A stretch of 64,000 bases of DNA, taken from positions 62,001-126,000 of the forward strand of contig JBQTIT010000003.1 of the NCBI GenBank assembly GCA_052387855.1, read 5' to 3'. Within the stretch, counting starts at the first letter, position 1, and every line of letters starts with the position of its first letter. Below the pieces are notes generated by a model, which was given only the letters and a program-made list of their open reading frames with translations, did no database searches and was not told where the DNA came from. Below, one piece after another: positions 51,552-59,663 of this stretch. A program made the position numbers and the translations under genes. This stretch comes from CAIYZT01 sp052387855. Its GTDB lineage: Bacteria > Pseudomonadota > Alphaproteobacteria > Rhodobacterales > Rhodobacteraceae.

Positions 51552-52336
51552 CAGCGGACCTGCGTCGCGGCGGCCAGCATCTGGTCGGCGGCCGTGATCA
51601 CCTTGGCGTTCAGCTCATACCCGCGCTGCGCCTTGATCAGTTCGGTCACCTCGCGCACCGAATCGACCGAGCTTTCCTCAAGATATCCCTGGCGCAGCGT
51701 GCCCAGGCCATCCAGGCCGGGCGCGCCGATCAGGGGCGGGCCGGAGGCCGCGCTTTCGAGAAAGAGGTTCGAGCCGGTCGCCTCAAGTCCCTTTTCGTTG
51801 GTAAATCCGACCAGATTCAACTGGCCCAGAAGCTGCGGCTCCGCCTCGTCCGTGAAATAGACATAGACCTCGCCGTCGGCGTTGATCGACAGGCTGCGCG
51901 CGTCCGAGGGGATGGTGATGCCCGGGGCGACGGCGTAGCCATCGGCGGTGACGATCAGCCCATCGGCCGACCGCTTGAGCGCGCCGTCGCGGGTATAGGC
52001 CGACCCGCCCGAGGGAAGCGTGACCTCAAGATAGCCGGCCCCCTCGATCGCGACGTCCAGATCGCCCCCGGTCAGGGCCAGCGCGCCCTGGGCCAGCACG
52101 ATCGAAACGGCGGTGGGCCGCACGCCCAGGCCGATCTGGATCCCGGTCGGCAGCATCGAACCATTCGAGGCCGAAACGGTGCCGGGCTGGGCAAGCTGTT
52201 GATAATGCAGGTCGGCAAAGTCGGCGCGGCGGGCGTTGTAGCCCGTGGTCGACATGTTGGCCAGGTTGTTGGAAACGACATCAACCTTCATCTGCTGGGC
52301 GGCCATGCCGGTGGCGGCTATCTGAAGTGCCTTCAT
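51551..52336 (-). CDS. flgG: Distal rod protein FlgG
   Basis: A 261-residue rod subunit. N-terminal MKALQIAATGMAAQQMKVDV and VSNNLANMSTTGYNARRADF are the family signature, and the C-terminus has LEESSVDSVREVTELIKAQR then GYELNAKVITAADQMLAAAT. It builds the distal rod under P and L rings. Nine bases separate it from flgF. Confidence 0.96.
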   Translation of the reverse strand: MKALQIAATGMAAQQMKVDVVSNNLANMSTTGYNARRADFADLHYQQLAQPGTVSASNGSMLPTGIQIGLGVRPTAVSIVLAQGALALTGGDLDVAIEGAGYLEVTLPSGGSAYTRDGALKRSADGLIVTADGYAVAPGITIPSDARSLSINADGEVYVYFTDEAEPQLLGQLNLVGFTNEKGLEATGSNLFLESAASGPPLIGAPGLDGLGTLRQGYLEESSVDSVREVTELIKAQRGYELNAKVITAADQMLAAATQVR

Positions 52337-52344
52337 CGCCCCTC

Positions 52345-53055
52345 CTATCGACCCATGACCTGGATCAGGTTCTTCATCCGCTCATCCTCGGCGTCCAGAA
52401 ACGACTGCCCCATCTCGTAGGCGCGCTGCACCTCGATCATGCGGGCGATCTCGGTGACCGGCTGGACGTTGCTTTCCTCGACAAATCCCTGGTGGAGGGT
52501 GCTGCCGGTGGCAGGCTCCACCTCGGGCGTGGACATGAGGTTGCCGCCGGCATAGCGCAGCGACAGCGGATCGACCGGCTGCCACAGGCCGATCTGGCCG
52601 ACCGGCACCCCGTCGGCCGAGATGGTGCCGTCCTGCGCAATGGCGATGGTCTGCGCGCCGGGCGGCACAAAGACCGGCGCGCCACCCGCGTCCAGCAGGC
52701 GCTGGCCGTCCGGGGTGACCAGCTCGCCGGCCGGGGAGGGGGTAAAGTTGCCCGCCCGGGTCAGGCGCGGCCCCTCGGGCGATTCGATCTGGAAAAAGCC
52801 GTTGCCCTGGATGGCCAGGTCAAAGGTGCCGCCGGTCTGGCTGAGAACGCCGTCGTCAAGGTTCATCGCCCAGGCCGAGGCGCGGGCCATCGACAGCGAG
52901 CTGCCGCCGTCAAGATCGGCGATGAATTCGGAGAACACCGCGCCTTGCGATTTGAAGCCAAGCGTGCCGCTGTTGGCGATGTTGTTGGCGACCAGGTCCA
53001 TCTCGCGGCGCAGGCCGGAAAGGCGGGTCAGGGTGACGTAGCCCGATGCGTCCAT
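52345..53055 (-). CDS. flgF: Proximal rod protein FlgF
   Basis: A 236-residue rod subunit with YVTLTRLSGLRREMDLVANN then IANSGTLGFKSQGAVFSEF at the N-terminus and VEESNVQPVTEIARMIEVQR then AYEMGQSFLDAEDERMKNLI at the C-terminus. It lies between fliQ and flgG, two bases from fliQ. Confidence 0.94.
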   Translation of the reverse strand: MDASGYVTLTRLSGLRREMDLVANNIANSGTLGFKSQGAVFSEFIADLDGGSSLSMARASAWAMNLDDGVLSQTGGTFDLAIQGNGFFQIESPEGPRLTRAGNFTPSPAGELVTPDGQRLLDAGGAPVFVPPGAQTIAIAQDGTISADGVPVGQIGLWQPVDPLSLRYAGGNLMSTPEVEPATGSTLHQGFVEESNVQPVTEIARMIEVQRAYEMGQSFLDAEDERMKNLIQVMGR

Positions 53056-53056
53056 C

Positions 53057-53326
53057 TCAGCCCCCGCCGATCAGGGGGACCAGACGGCCGGCGAAGAAGG
53101 TGACCAGCGTTTCGGTCATGAAGCTCATCGAGACCCAGAAGACCGCCAGCATCGCGCCCACCTTGGGCACAAAGGTCAGTGTCATTTCCTGGACCGAGGT
53201 CAGGGCCTGCAACAGACCCACGGCAAGCCCGGTGATCAGGGCGACCGACAAAAGCGGCAGCGCGATCTTGAAGGCGACCCAGAGGCCCTCGCGCAGCGTG
53301 TCGTCAAGGATGGCCTGGCTGATCAT
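53057..53326 (-). CDS. fliQ: Flagellar export gate protein FliQ
   Basis: An 89-residue protein of two membrane helices: LWVAFKIALPLLSVALITGL and FVPKVGAMLAVFWVSMSFM, with VGLLQALTSVQEMTLTFVPK between. This is the standard FliQ size and pattern. Placing fliQ within the rod operon, away from fliP and fliR, is typical of Rhodobacteraceae. Confidence 0.95.
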   Translation of the reverse strand: MISQAILDDTLREGLWVAFKIALPLLSVALITGLAVGLLQALTSVQEMTLTFVPKVGAMLAVFWVSMSFMTETLVTFFAGRLVPLIGGG

Positions 53327-53335
53327 GGCGCCCCC

Positions 53336-53620
53336 TCAGACCGGCATCCGCAGGATTTCCTGATAGGCCTCGACCACCTTGTCGCGCACCGCAGCGACGG
53401 TTTCGACCGCCAGCTGCGATTGCGCCAAGGCCTGCACCAGGGCGTGCGGGTCGGCCCCGCCGGTCAGGGCCGCCCGTGACACCGCTTCGCTTTGCTTCAG
53501 CGTTTCGGCCAGGTTCCCGGCCATCTGCGCAAACCCGTCCGCCCCGGCATTCGCACCGGGGGCGGCGGCCGTTCTGGCCTTGGCGTAATTCTGCGCAACG
53601 AGCGATGTCCTGACATCCAT
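53336..53620 (-). CDS. fliE: Hook-basal body protein FliE
   Basis: A 94-residue protein linking the MS ring to the rod. The C-terminal motif ALAQSQLAVETVAAVRDKVV and EAYQEILRMPV with its final Met-Pro-Val is the FliE signature. ATG 53620, 20 bases after flgC. Confidence 0.93.
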   Translation of the reverse strand: MDVRTSLVAQNYAKARTAAAPGANAGADGFAQMAGNLAETLKQSEAVSRAALTGGADPHALVQALAQSQLAVETVAAVRDKVVEAYQEILRMPV

Positions 53621-53640
53621 TCTGGAAGCCCTTCCTGCAA

Positions 53641-54021
53641 TTACCGCCGCAAAAGCTCGAACAGGCTTTGCGTCATTTGCCGCGCCTGATCGAAGAGTTT
53701 GAGGTTCGCCTCGTAGCTGCGCTGCGCTTCGCGCGCGTCAGCCATTTCGATGACCAGATCGACATTCGATCCGTCGTAGTGACCGGTTTCATCGGCCAGG
53801 GGGTTGCCGGGGTCGTAGACCCGGCTCAGCGCGGTCTGGTCCAGCGTGACCGGACCGGCCGCAACGGTTCCGTCGGCCATGGACTGCTCAAAGCTGATCA
53901 GCTTGCGGCGATAGCCGGGCGTGTCGGCGTTCGACAGATTTTCCGAAACATGGCGCAGGCGCGTCGTTTGCGCCTCCATCCCCGAGGCGGCGTGGCCGAG
54001 CGCTGAAAGCAGGTCCGCCAT
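53641..54021 (-). CDS. flgC: Proximal rod protein FlgC
   Basis: A 126-residue rod subunit, MEAQTTRLRHVSENLSNADT then PGYRRKLISFEQ at the N-terminus and VDLVIEMADAREAQRSYEAN then LKLFDQARQMTQSLFELLRR at the C-terminus. Directly follows flgB with a three-base gap. Confidence 0.95.
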   Translation of the reverse strand: MADLLSALGHAASGMEAQTTRLRHVSENLSNADTPGYRRKLISFEQSMADGTVAAGPVTLDQTALSRVYDPGNPLADETGHYDGSNVDLVIEMADAREAQRSYEANLKLFDQARQMTQSLFELLRR

Positions 54022-54024
54022 GGC

Positions 54025-54414
54025 TTACCTCAGCCCCAGTGCGGCGCGGGTCAGGCTGCTGGCGTTTCGGGTGATCGCGAGCGCCATCTCATGGTCCTGG
54101 CGCACCTCGGCCGCGCGGAGCATTTCAAGCTGCAGCGACACCGTGTTGCCATTCGGCGAGGCTTGGCCACCGGCGCTGGCCACGGGTGCCGCGTTCACGG
54201 GCCCGGCCAAGGCGGCACCCAGGTGGCCGGGCCGGGTGGCCCGCATCTGGGTGCCCGACTCCTGCTGCCAGACCTGCGCGAAATCGGGCAGATCCCTGGA
54301 CTTGAACCCGGGGGTATCGGCGTTGGCGACGTTTTCCGCGATCACGCCCAGCCGCGCGCCAGCATGGGCGGCAAAGGCGCGCGCCATCTTGGTGATTTCC
54401 AAGGATTCGAACAT
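54025..54414 (-). CDS. flgB: Proximal rod protein FlgB
   Basis: A 129-residue rod subunit. MFESLEITKMARAFAAHAGA leads to RLGVIAENVANADTPGFKSR, the family motif; the C-terminus EVRQDHEMALAITRNASSLT ends in LGLR. The frame is open to 54444, but the ATG at 54414 has a GGGAGAAG ribosome site and gives the normal length. First gene of flgB-flgC-fliE-fliQ-flgF-flgG-flgA-flgH-fliL-like, divergent from fliI with 81 bases between. Confidence 0.94.
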   Translation of the reverse strand: MFESLEITKMARAFAAHAGARLGVIAENVANADTPGFKSRDLPDFAQVWQQESGTQMRATRPGHLGAALAGPVNAAPVASAGGQASPNGNTVSLQLEMLRAAEVRQDHEMALAITRNASSLTRAALGLR

Positions 54415-54495
54415 CGGGGCTTCTCCCTCGACCAACTTCATCAAGGCTTAAGGGTGATTCCTTTAGAAAGGGTCAAAGAACAAAGGGAGAAACCC

Positions 54496-55815
54496 ATGGG
54501 CGATGTTTTTGCAGCCCTCTCGGCCGAAATCGGAAAAGTGGGCACCGCCTTTCCCGTCGGAAAGGTGGCCGAGATCGGGCGCGGCACCCTGCGCGTGACC
54601 GGGCTTGAATCGATGGCCGGTCTTGGCGACCGGGTGCGCATCGGTGTGTCCATGGCGGGTGAGGTGCTGGGTCTGGACCCGCGCGGCATGACCGTGCTGC
54701 CCGACGGTCTGACCGACGGGCTGGGCATCGGCACCCGCGTGCGGCTTGAGGGTGCGGGCATGATCGCGCCCGATGACGCCTGGATCGGCCGCGTGGTCGA
54801 TCCCTATGGCCGCCCGCTGGATGGCCGCCCGCTGTTTCCCGGCCCCCGTCCCCGTCCCCTGCGGGCCGAGGCCCCGCCGGCCGCCTCCCGCCGCCGTCTG
54901 GGCGCGCGGCTGGAAACCGGGGTTTCGGTCTTTGACACGCTCTTGCCGCTGGTGCGCGGCCAGCGGATCGGCCTTTTCGCCGGCTCCGGTGTCGGCAAGT
55001 CGACGCTGCTGGCCAAGTTCGCCCGCCGGGTCGAGGCTGATCTTGTCGTCATCGCGCTGATCGGCGAGCGGGGGCGCGAGCTGCGCGAGTTCACCGAAAC
55101 CGTCCTGGGCCCCGAGGGTCTGGCGCGGGCCATCGTGGTGACGGCGACCTCGGACCAGTCGGCGGTGACGCGCCGGCGCTGTGCCCTGGCCGCCATGGCG
55201 GTGGCCGAACATTTCCGCGACATTGGCCGGCATGTCCTGCTTCTGGCCGACAGCGTCACCCGCTTTGCCGAGGCGCACCGCGAAATGGCGCTATCGGCCG
55301 GCGAAGAGGCCAGTCTGCGCGGCTATCCCCCTTCGCTGAGCCCCGCCATCATGGGCTGGGCCGAACGTGCGGGCCCGGGGCCCGAGGGCAAGGGCGACAT
55401 CACCGCGGTGTTTTCGGTGCTTGTGGCCGGTTCCGACATGGAAGAGCCGGTCGCGGACATCCTGCGCGGGGTGCTTGACGGGCATGTCGTGCTGGACCGC
55501 AAGATCGCCGAGCGTGGGCGTTATCCGGCGATCGATCTGTTGCGCTCGGTCAGCCGCAGCCTGCCCGACGCGGCGAGCGAGTTGGAAAACCGGGCCATCG
55601 CGCAGACCCGGCGGCTTTTGGGGGCCTATGACCGGGCCGAGCTGATGATTCAGGCCGGGCTTTACGCCAAGGGGTCCGATCCGGTGATCGACAGCGCGAT
55701 CAGGGCATGGCCCGGGCTTGACGCCTTTCTGGCCGAAGACGCGCCGCCCGGCGGTGTGACGGGCAGCTTCGAGCGGCTCGAAAGCCTGCTGGCGGCAGCG
55801 CAGGCGCGGGCCTGA
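54496..55815 (+). CDS. fliI: Flagellar export ATPase FliI
   Basis: A 439-residue F1-beta-like ATPase that powers flagellar export. Walker A is GSGVGKST at about 163-170; IGERGRELREF and the Walker B region HVLLLADSVTRFAEAHRE follow, then SLRGYPPSLSPAIM. The ATG at 54496 with GGGAGAAA was chosen over upstream in-frame codons, which lie antisense to flgB. It stands alone on the plus strand, convergent with the DUF1217 gene. Confidence 0.96.
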   Translation: MGDVFAALSAEIGKVGTAFPVGKVAEIGRGTLRVTGLESMAGLGDRVRIGVSMAGEVLGLDPRGMTVLPDGLTDGLGIGTRVRLEGAGMIAPDDAWIGRVVDPYGRPLDGRPLFPGPRPRPLRAEAPPAASRRRLGARLETGVSVFDTLLPLVRGQRIGLFAGSGVGKSTLLAKFARRVEADLVVIALIGERGRELREFTETVLGPEGLARAIVVTATSDQSAVTRRRCALAAMAVAEHFRDIGRHVLLLADSVTRFAEAHREMALSAGEEASLRGYPPSLSPAIMGWAERAGPGPEGKGDITAVFSVLVAGSDMEEPVADILRGVLDGHVVLDRKIAERGRYPAIDLLRSVSRSLPDAASELENRAIAQTRRLLGAYDRAELMIQAGLYAKGSDPVIDSAIRAWPGLDAFLAEDAPPGGVTGSFERLESLLAAAQARA

Positions 55816-55821
55816 GCCGCC

Positions 55822-56643
55822 TCAGCTCTGCTGCGCCTTGGCAAAGGCGATGCTTTGCGACAGCATGCCGATGACCGCGCTCGCCCGGACCGAGCCGCCG
55901 TCATAGGCGGCAACCTCGGCGCGCAGGTGATAGGTCTTGATCAGTTTGGCCATCTTCTCGGGCGCGGCGAACTGCGAGAGGCTGTCATCGCCGAACTGCG
56001 CCTTGGCGCGCGCCTTGTAGAGGTCAAGCTGGCGGTCGATGTCCAGCGCCGTTGTCGAAGAGGGCAGGCCAAGCGCCGTCTGCATCACCGTCCTGAGCGG
56101 CGCATTTCCCAGGACCGTGTACCATTTGGTATCCTCGCTTGACGACTTTCCAGCCAGGGCAGGCAGCTCGCGCTCGGCGTTGAGGGCAAGGCGGTAATCG
56201 TCGTTGGTCTGGCCGACCGCCGCCTCGAAGCTGCGGGCGCGGTACAGCGCCAGGGTCTTGTCGGCGAAATCGGAAAGCTGGGTTCTAGGGGTGGAATAGT
56301 CGCCAAAGCCGAAGGCGGCCGAGAATTTGAGGTACTGCTTGTCGGACAGCCGGTTCGCCAGCGCCTCGGGGTCAAGGGTGCCGTCGGTGAGCACCTTCTT
56401 GACAAAGGCCCTGGAGCCCATGTCGCCCTCAAGCCCATAGGCGGTCAGCGCCACGCGCAAGAGCCGGGGGTCGTTCACCAGATCATCGGCGGTGCGCACG
56501 CTGCCGATCCTGGCGCGAAAGTAATCCTCGTCCCGCTTGATCGTGGGGGAATTGGCAAGCGCCTGGGCGTGCAGCGGCTGGGAGCGCTTGAGCGCCGCCC
56601 AGCCGAAATAGCCGGTCCCCGCCAGGGCCGGGACATAGGTCAT
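55822..56643 (-). CDS. DUF1217 flagellar-cluster protein
   Basis: A 273-residue protein of the DUF1217 family, known in alphaproteobacterial flagellar loci. Typical stretches are PTIKRDEDYFRARIGSVRTA, DPRLLRVALTAYGLEGD, MGSRAFVKKVLTDGTLD and DKQYLKFSAAFGFGDY. It has no signal peptide or membrane helix. The start at 56643 overlaps the flbT end, so it shares the flagellin-control operon flaF-flbT. The exact job is not known to me. Confidence 0.88.
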   Translation of the reverse strand: MTYVPALAGTGYFGWAALKRSQPLHAQALANSPTIKRDEDYFRARIGSVRTADDLVNDPRLLRVALTAYGLEGDMGSRAFVKKVLTDGTLDPEALANRLSDKQYLKFSAAFGFGDYSTPRTQLSDFADKTLALYRARSFEAAVGQTNDDYRLALNAERELPALAGKSSSEDTKWYTVLGNAPLRTVMQTALGLPSSTTALDIDRQLDLYKARAKAQFGDDSLSQFAAPEKMAKLIKTYHLRAEVAAYDGGSVRASAVIGMLSQSIAFAKAQQS

Positions 56644-57044
56644 GACGCGCGGGCCCCCAGCAGCCGCTCTTCGCGCGGCAGCAGGCTGCGCAGCGCCTTC
56701 AGGGCCTGGTAATGCTGGTCCTCCAGCACGGCGCGCGAGGCGGCCGTCAACTGCTGGCGGCTGTCGTGGTCGGTCAGCACCTGCGAAAGCTGCTCGATCC
56801 CGCGCAAGAGCTGCAGCCGCGCCTCGCCAGCCTCGACATCGCCGGACAGCACCAGTTGTGCGATGTAGCACACGCGGCGCACCGGGGTCGTGACCTCTCC
56901 GGGGTTGATGGCGTCGCGCAGGCGCAGGATGTTGGCATTGGGCGTCATCACCGCCAGGCGCGAGCGCTTGTCGCCGTTTTCGATGACCGCGCCGTTGATC
57001 AGCACCCGCTCGTGCGGGCCGAGTTTCAGGATGAGACCGGTCAT
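56640..57044 (-). CDS. flbT: Flagellin translation regulator FlbT
   Basis: A 134-residue FlbT. Motifs: GLILKLGPHERVLINGAVIE, GDKRSRLAVMTPNANILRLR and PVRRVCYIAQLVLSGDVEAG. In Caulobacter FlbT binds the 5' leader of flagellin mRNA and links its stability to hook completion. It overlaps flaF upstream and the DUF1217 gene downstream. Confidence 0.95.
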   Translation of the reverse strand: MTGLILKLGPHERVLINGAVIENGDKRSRLAVMTPNANILRLRDAINPGEVTTPVRRVCYIAQLVLSGDVEAGEARLQLLRGIEQLSQVLTDHDSRQQLTAASRAVLEDQHYQALKALRSLLPREERLLGARAS

Positions 57045-57418
57045 GCCGCACCCGCCTCGCCGCGCAGCCCGCGCATCACGGCCGTGTTGATGTCGGTCAG
57101 CACCTCGACGCTGGCGCCGTTGTTCAGCACGTCGCGGCTGTGCTTTTGCGTGAATTCAAAGATGTAGAACAGCCTGGCCCGCAGCGCCTGCGGCAGACCG
57201 TTTGCGGGATCGGCGACGTCGAGGGCAAGCGTCGTCCAGATCCTGAGGTTGTCGTTCACGGCGAGGGCGAGCGCGGGGAAATCCTGTTTGCGCCGGCTCC
57301 AGGCCTGCGAAAGGCGCTGCGTGGCCTGGGCCAGAAGCTCGTATTCCAGCGTACGGGGCGTTCGCGTCGGGGTCTCTCTGCGGCCATAGGCAAGCCGCGC
57401 GGTCTGAGCTGCGGACAC
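57041..57418 (-). CDS. flaF: Flagellin regulator FlaF
   Basis: A 125-residue FlaF: LAYGRRETPTRTPRTLEYEL then LLAQATQRLSQAW, LALAVNDNLRIWTTLALDVA and LRARLFYIFEFTQKHSRDVL. In Caulobacter it promotes flagellin synthesis and acts with FlbT. It lies 66 bases after the flagellin gene on the same strand. Confidence 0.94.
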   Translation of the reverse strand: MSAAQTARLAYGRRETPTRTPRTLEYELLAQATQRLSQAWSRRKQDFPALALAVNDNLRIWTTLALDVADPANGLPQALRARLFYIFEFTQKHSRDVLNNGASVEVLTDINTAVMRGLRGEAGAA

Positions 57419-57452
57419 GGTCTATCCTTCGGGGTTTGAGGAAGGGGGGTTG

Positions 57453-57478
57453 GGCCGGGTGCGCATGCCCCCGGCCCG
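57453..57478 (-). terminator. 8-bp GC hairpin between flagellin gene and flaF
   Basis: GGGCCGGG (57453-57460) pairs perfectly with CCCGGCCC (57471-57478) just after the flagellin stop. No T-run follows on the minus strand, so it may act as a partial terminator or RNA-stabilising end that lets flagellin mRNA outnumber flaF-flbT. Confidence 0.5.
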
Positions 57479-57484
57479 AAACGT

Positions 57485-58705
57485 TTACCGGAACAGCGAC
57501 AGGACGCCCTGCGGCTGCTGGTTGGCGATCGACAGGGCCTGGGTGGAGAGCTGCTGCTGCACCTGAAGGGCCTGAAGCCGCGCCGAGGTTTCCTCAAGAT
57601 CCGCATCGACCAGCGACCCGATGCCGGTACGCAGCGCGTCCGTCAGCTTGCCGACAAAGTTCGACTGGGTTTCGATCCGCGACTGGATCGAACCGAAGGA
57701 GGCCGAAGCGTCGATCGCGGTGTCAAGCAGATCCTCGATGCTGGCCAGCGCGGTCTCTGCGCCGACGGCCGTCGAGACGTCGATGGCGGCAATTGCGCCC
57801 AGACCACCGGAGTCCGCGTTGGCGAACTGGCCGCTGACCGTCAGGTCGGCCGTGCCGTCGTTGGTAAAGGTCAGAACTCCGGCCGAGGCGCTGTCGTAGT
57901 CCACGGTCAGCCCGCTGATCCCCAGATCGTCGACCGCGTTCTTGAGCCCGACCGCCACCAGGTCGGCCACGGTATTGGCGCCCGAATCCACGTCCGAGGC
58001 GGTCACCGTGTAGGAGGCGGTCTTTTCGCCGATCCGGAGCGAGATCTTGTCGCCGGCCGCATAGGCCGTGGCGCCGTCCTGGATGGTGATCTCATCCGAG
58101 CCGCCGGCGCTGTCGAGCGACATCACAAAGGTGTCGGCCGCCGTGGACACGGTCGCGGCTCCGCCGCCGGCGGTGAAGACGTCGTTCGCGGTATAATCCC
58201 CGGTCGACAGGTTCTCGGCCGTGACGGTGATGTAGGAGGCAGCCACCCCGGAGCTCGAACGGTCAAGCGAGGAGAGGATGTCAACCGTGCCGTTCGAGCC
58301 GTCGACCAGGTTCAGCCCGTTGAACTGCGCGGTGCCCACGACCGATGTGATCTGGTCGCGCAGCGCCGAGACATCGGCCTGGATCTTGTCGCGGTCCACG
58401 TTGCTTTCCTGCGCCGCGACGATCTTGGTCTTCATCTCGGTCAAGAGGTCGGTGACGGTTTCGGCGGCCTGACGGGCCACGGCGACGGTGGAATTGCCCA
58501 GCGCAAGGCTGTCGGAGATGCCCTTGAAGCTGCTGACATCGGCCTCCATCACCTTCGAGATGGCCCAGATGGCGGCGTTGTCCTTGGAATTGTTGATCGA
58601 CTTGCCCGTCGAAATCTCCGACTGGGCCATTTCCAGGTTCTTGTTGATCGACTTCATGGTTTGCAGCGCGACCATGGCGCTGGTGTTGGTCATAATGGAC
58701 GTCAT
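57485..58705 (-). CDS. Flagellin
   Basis: A 406-residue flagellin. The N-terminal D0/D1 region is TNTSAMVALQTMKSINKNLE then MAQSEISTGKSINNSKDNAA; the C-terminal is ARLQALQVQQQLSTQALSIA then NQQPQGVLSLFR. The middle (about 150-310) is Ala/Ser/Thr/Asp-rich and variable, forming the outer surface of the filament. ATG 58705 is preceded by AAAGGAAC; the frame is open upstream but without homology. The only flagellin gene in the window; flaF and flbT follow. Confidence 0.95.
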   Translation of the reverse strand: MTSIMTNTSAMVALQTMKSINKNLEMAQSEISTGKSINNSKDNAAIWAISKVMEADVSSFKGISDSLALGNSTVAVARQAAETVTDLLTEMKTKIVAAQESNVDRDKIQADVSALRDQITSVVGTAQFNGLNLVDGSNGTVDILSSLDRSSSGVAASYITVTAENLSTGDYTANDVFTAGGGAATVSTAADTFVMSLDSAGGSDEITIQDGATAYAAGDKISLRIGEKTASYTVTASDVDSGANTVADLVAVGLKNAVDDLGISGLTVDYDSASAGVLTFTNDGTADLTVSGQFANADSGGLGAIAAIDVSTAVGAETALASIEDLLDTAIDASASFGSIQSRIETQSNFVGKLTDALRTGIGSLVDADLEETSARLQALQVQQQLSTQALSIANQQPQGVLSLFR

Positions 58706-58856
58706 TTTGCGTTCCTTTCGCGGGGTCAGGCATGTTCGACCCGGCCGTTTGCACCACCATTCCCGGCGGCAAGGGCGGCATTCTTTCCCTGCGTCCGGGA
58801 CGGGCCCAGAACGCGCCACCCCACCCGGGATGCCCCCTGATCAAGCCGTGGAAAAT

Positions 58857-58871
58857 CTAACGCCACCCTAA
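58857..58871 (-). promoter_or_regulatory. CtrA-like site upstream of the flagellin gene
   Basis: On the minus strand TTAGGGTGGCGTTAG is TTAG-N7-TTAG, six of eight core bases of the CtrA consensus, about 150 bases before the flagellin ATG. The 236-base leader (58706-58941) has no gene; it is also where FlbT would be expected to act on the mRNA. Confidence 0.4.
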
Positions 58872-58941
58872 TTTTCCAAATGGATCGCCGGCCAAATTCC
58901 CGCCAATTAACTCGAATTGCGGTCAATCCCGCCGGTCCCGC

Positions 58942-59274
58942 TCAGGCCCGGTGATCGGGGCCCAGCCGCAGCGCCGTGGTCTTGCGCTGGCCCTGGGCGC
59001 TGTAGGTCGTCAGCCCGGCGGCCACGCCCCTGATCTCGGCCAGGCGGCGCTGGGCGGCGCGCAGGCCGCGCTGGGTGGCCCGCAACAGCACCGCATTTTC
59101 CTGTGCCTGCCGGTGCAGGGCCAGCGCCGCATCGCGCGACGGGGCAAATTGGCCCGAGGCCAAGAGCAGCTCAAGCTCCTGCCCCAGGGCCGGCATTGCC
59201 GCAAAGTCGCCGCCCAGCGCCGCCCGGCGGATCGCGGCCAGCCTGTCGGCGACGGCAGCGTACGAATCATTCAT
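58942..59274 (-). CDS. Small helical protein, FlgN-like candidate
   Basis: A 110-residue helical protein (YAAVADRLAAIRRAALGGDF; LRATQRGLRAAQRRLAEIRG) with a C-terminal GLTTYSAQGQ segment, in the style of FlgN, the export chaperone for FlgK and FlgL. It overlaps the flgJ end by eight bases and reads in the same direction, so it is probably co-expressed. ATG 59274 was chosen because the upstream part is antisense-like to flgJ. The FlgN call is inference. Confidence 0.75.
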   Translation of the reverse strand: MNDSYAAVADRLAAIRRAALGGDFAAMPALGQELELLLASGQFAPSRDAALALHRQAQENAVLLRATQRGLRAAQRRLAEIRGVAAGLTTYSAQGQRKTTALRLGPDHRA

Positions 59275-59554
59275 GGGGCTTCTCCACCAGAGACTGAAAT
59301 ATCTGTTCGGCCAGCCCGATTCCGCCCCGGGCAACCATCAGGCGGGCCTGTTCGGCGCGCAGGAACGAGGCGAACTGCTCCTCTCCGATGCCGCCGGCAA
59401 AGGCGCCTTCGGCAGCGCCAAGCCCGGCAAAGGACAGCATTTCGGCCAGAAAGGCCGCCTCAAGCTCGCGTGCCTTTTCAAAGAGCTGGCGTTCGGCCCC
59501 GCTGCGCGGGGACGGGGCGGCAGAGTGCGGGGCGATCACGGGTGGCGGCAACAT
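59267..59554 (-). CDS. flgJ: Rod-binding protein FlgJ (no muramidase domain)
   Basis: A 95-residue protein equal to the N-terminal rod-cap domain of FlgJ: ARELEAAFLAEMLSFAGLGA, GIGEEQFASFLRAEQARLMV and GGIGLAEQIFQSLVEK. The C-terminal muramidase domain of enteric FlgJ is absent; the SLT protein at 44984 could supply it. Divergent from fliK. Confidence 0.88.
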   Translation of the reverse strand: MLPPPVIAPHSAAPSPRSGAERQLFEKARELEAAFLAEMLSFAGLGAAEGAFAGGIGEEQFASFLRAEQARLMVARGGIGLAEQIFQSLVEKPHE

Positions 59555-59663
59555 CGCGGGTTCCGGGAAAGGATCGAATTTTCCGGTTATGCCAGATCGC
59601 GGTAAACAGATGGTAACCCCTGACGCGCTAGACCGACCGGCGAACGGCAGAAGTCGGGGAAAG

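Noticed and set aside
54440..54470. CtrA site between flgB and fliI
   Set aside because: TTAA and TTTAG are present, but the spacing is 11 rather than 7.
59602..59616. CtrA site before fliK
   Set aside because: GTAA-N7-GTAA keeps only six of eight core bases, with a G in both first positions; too weak to list as a site.
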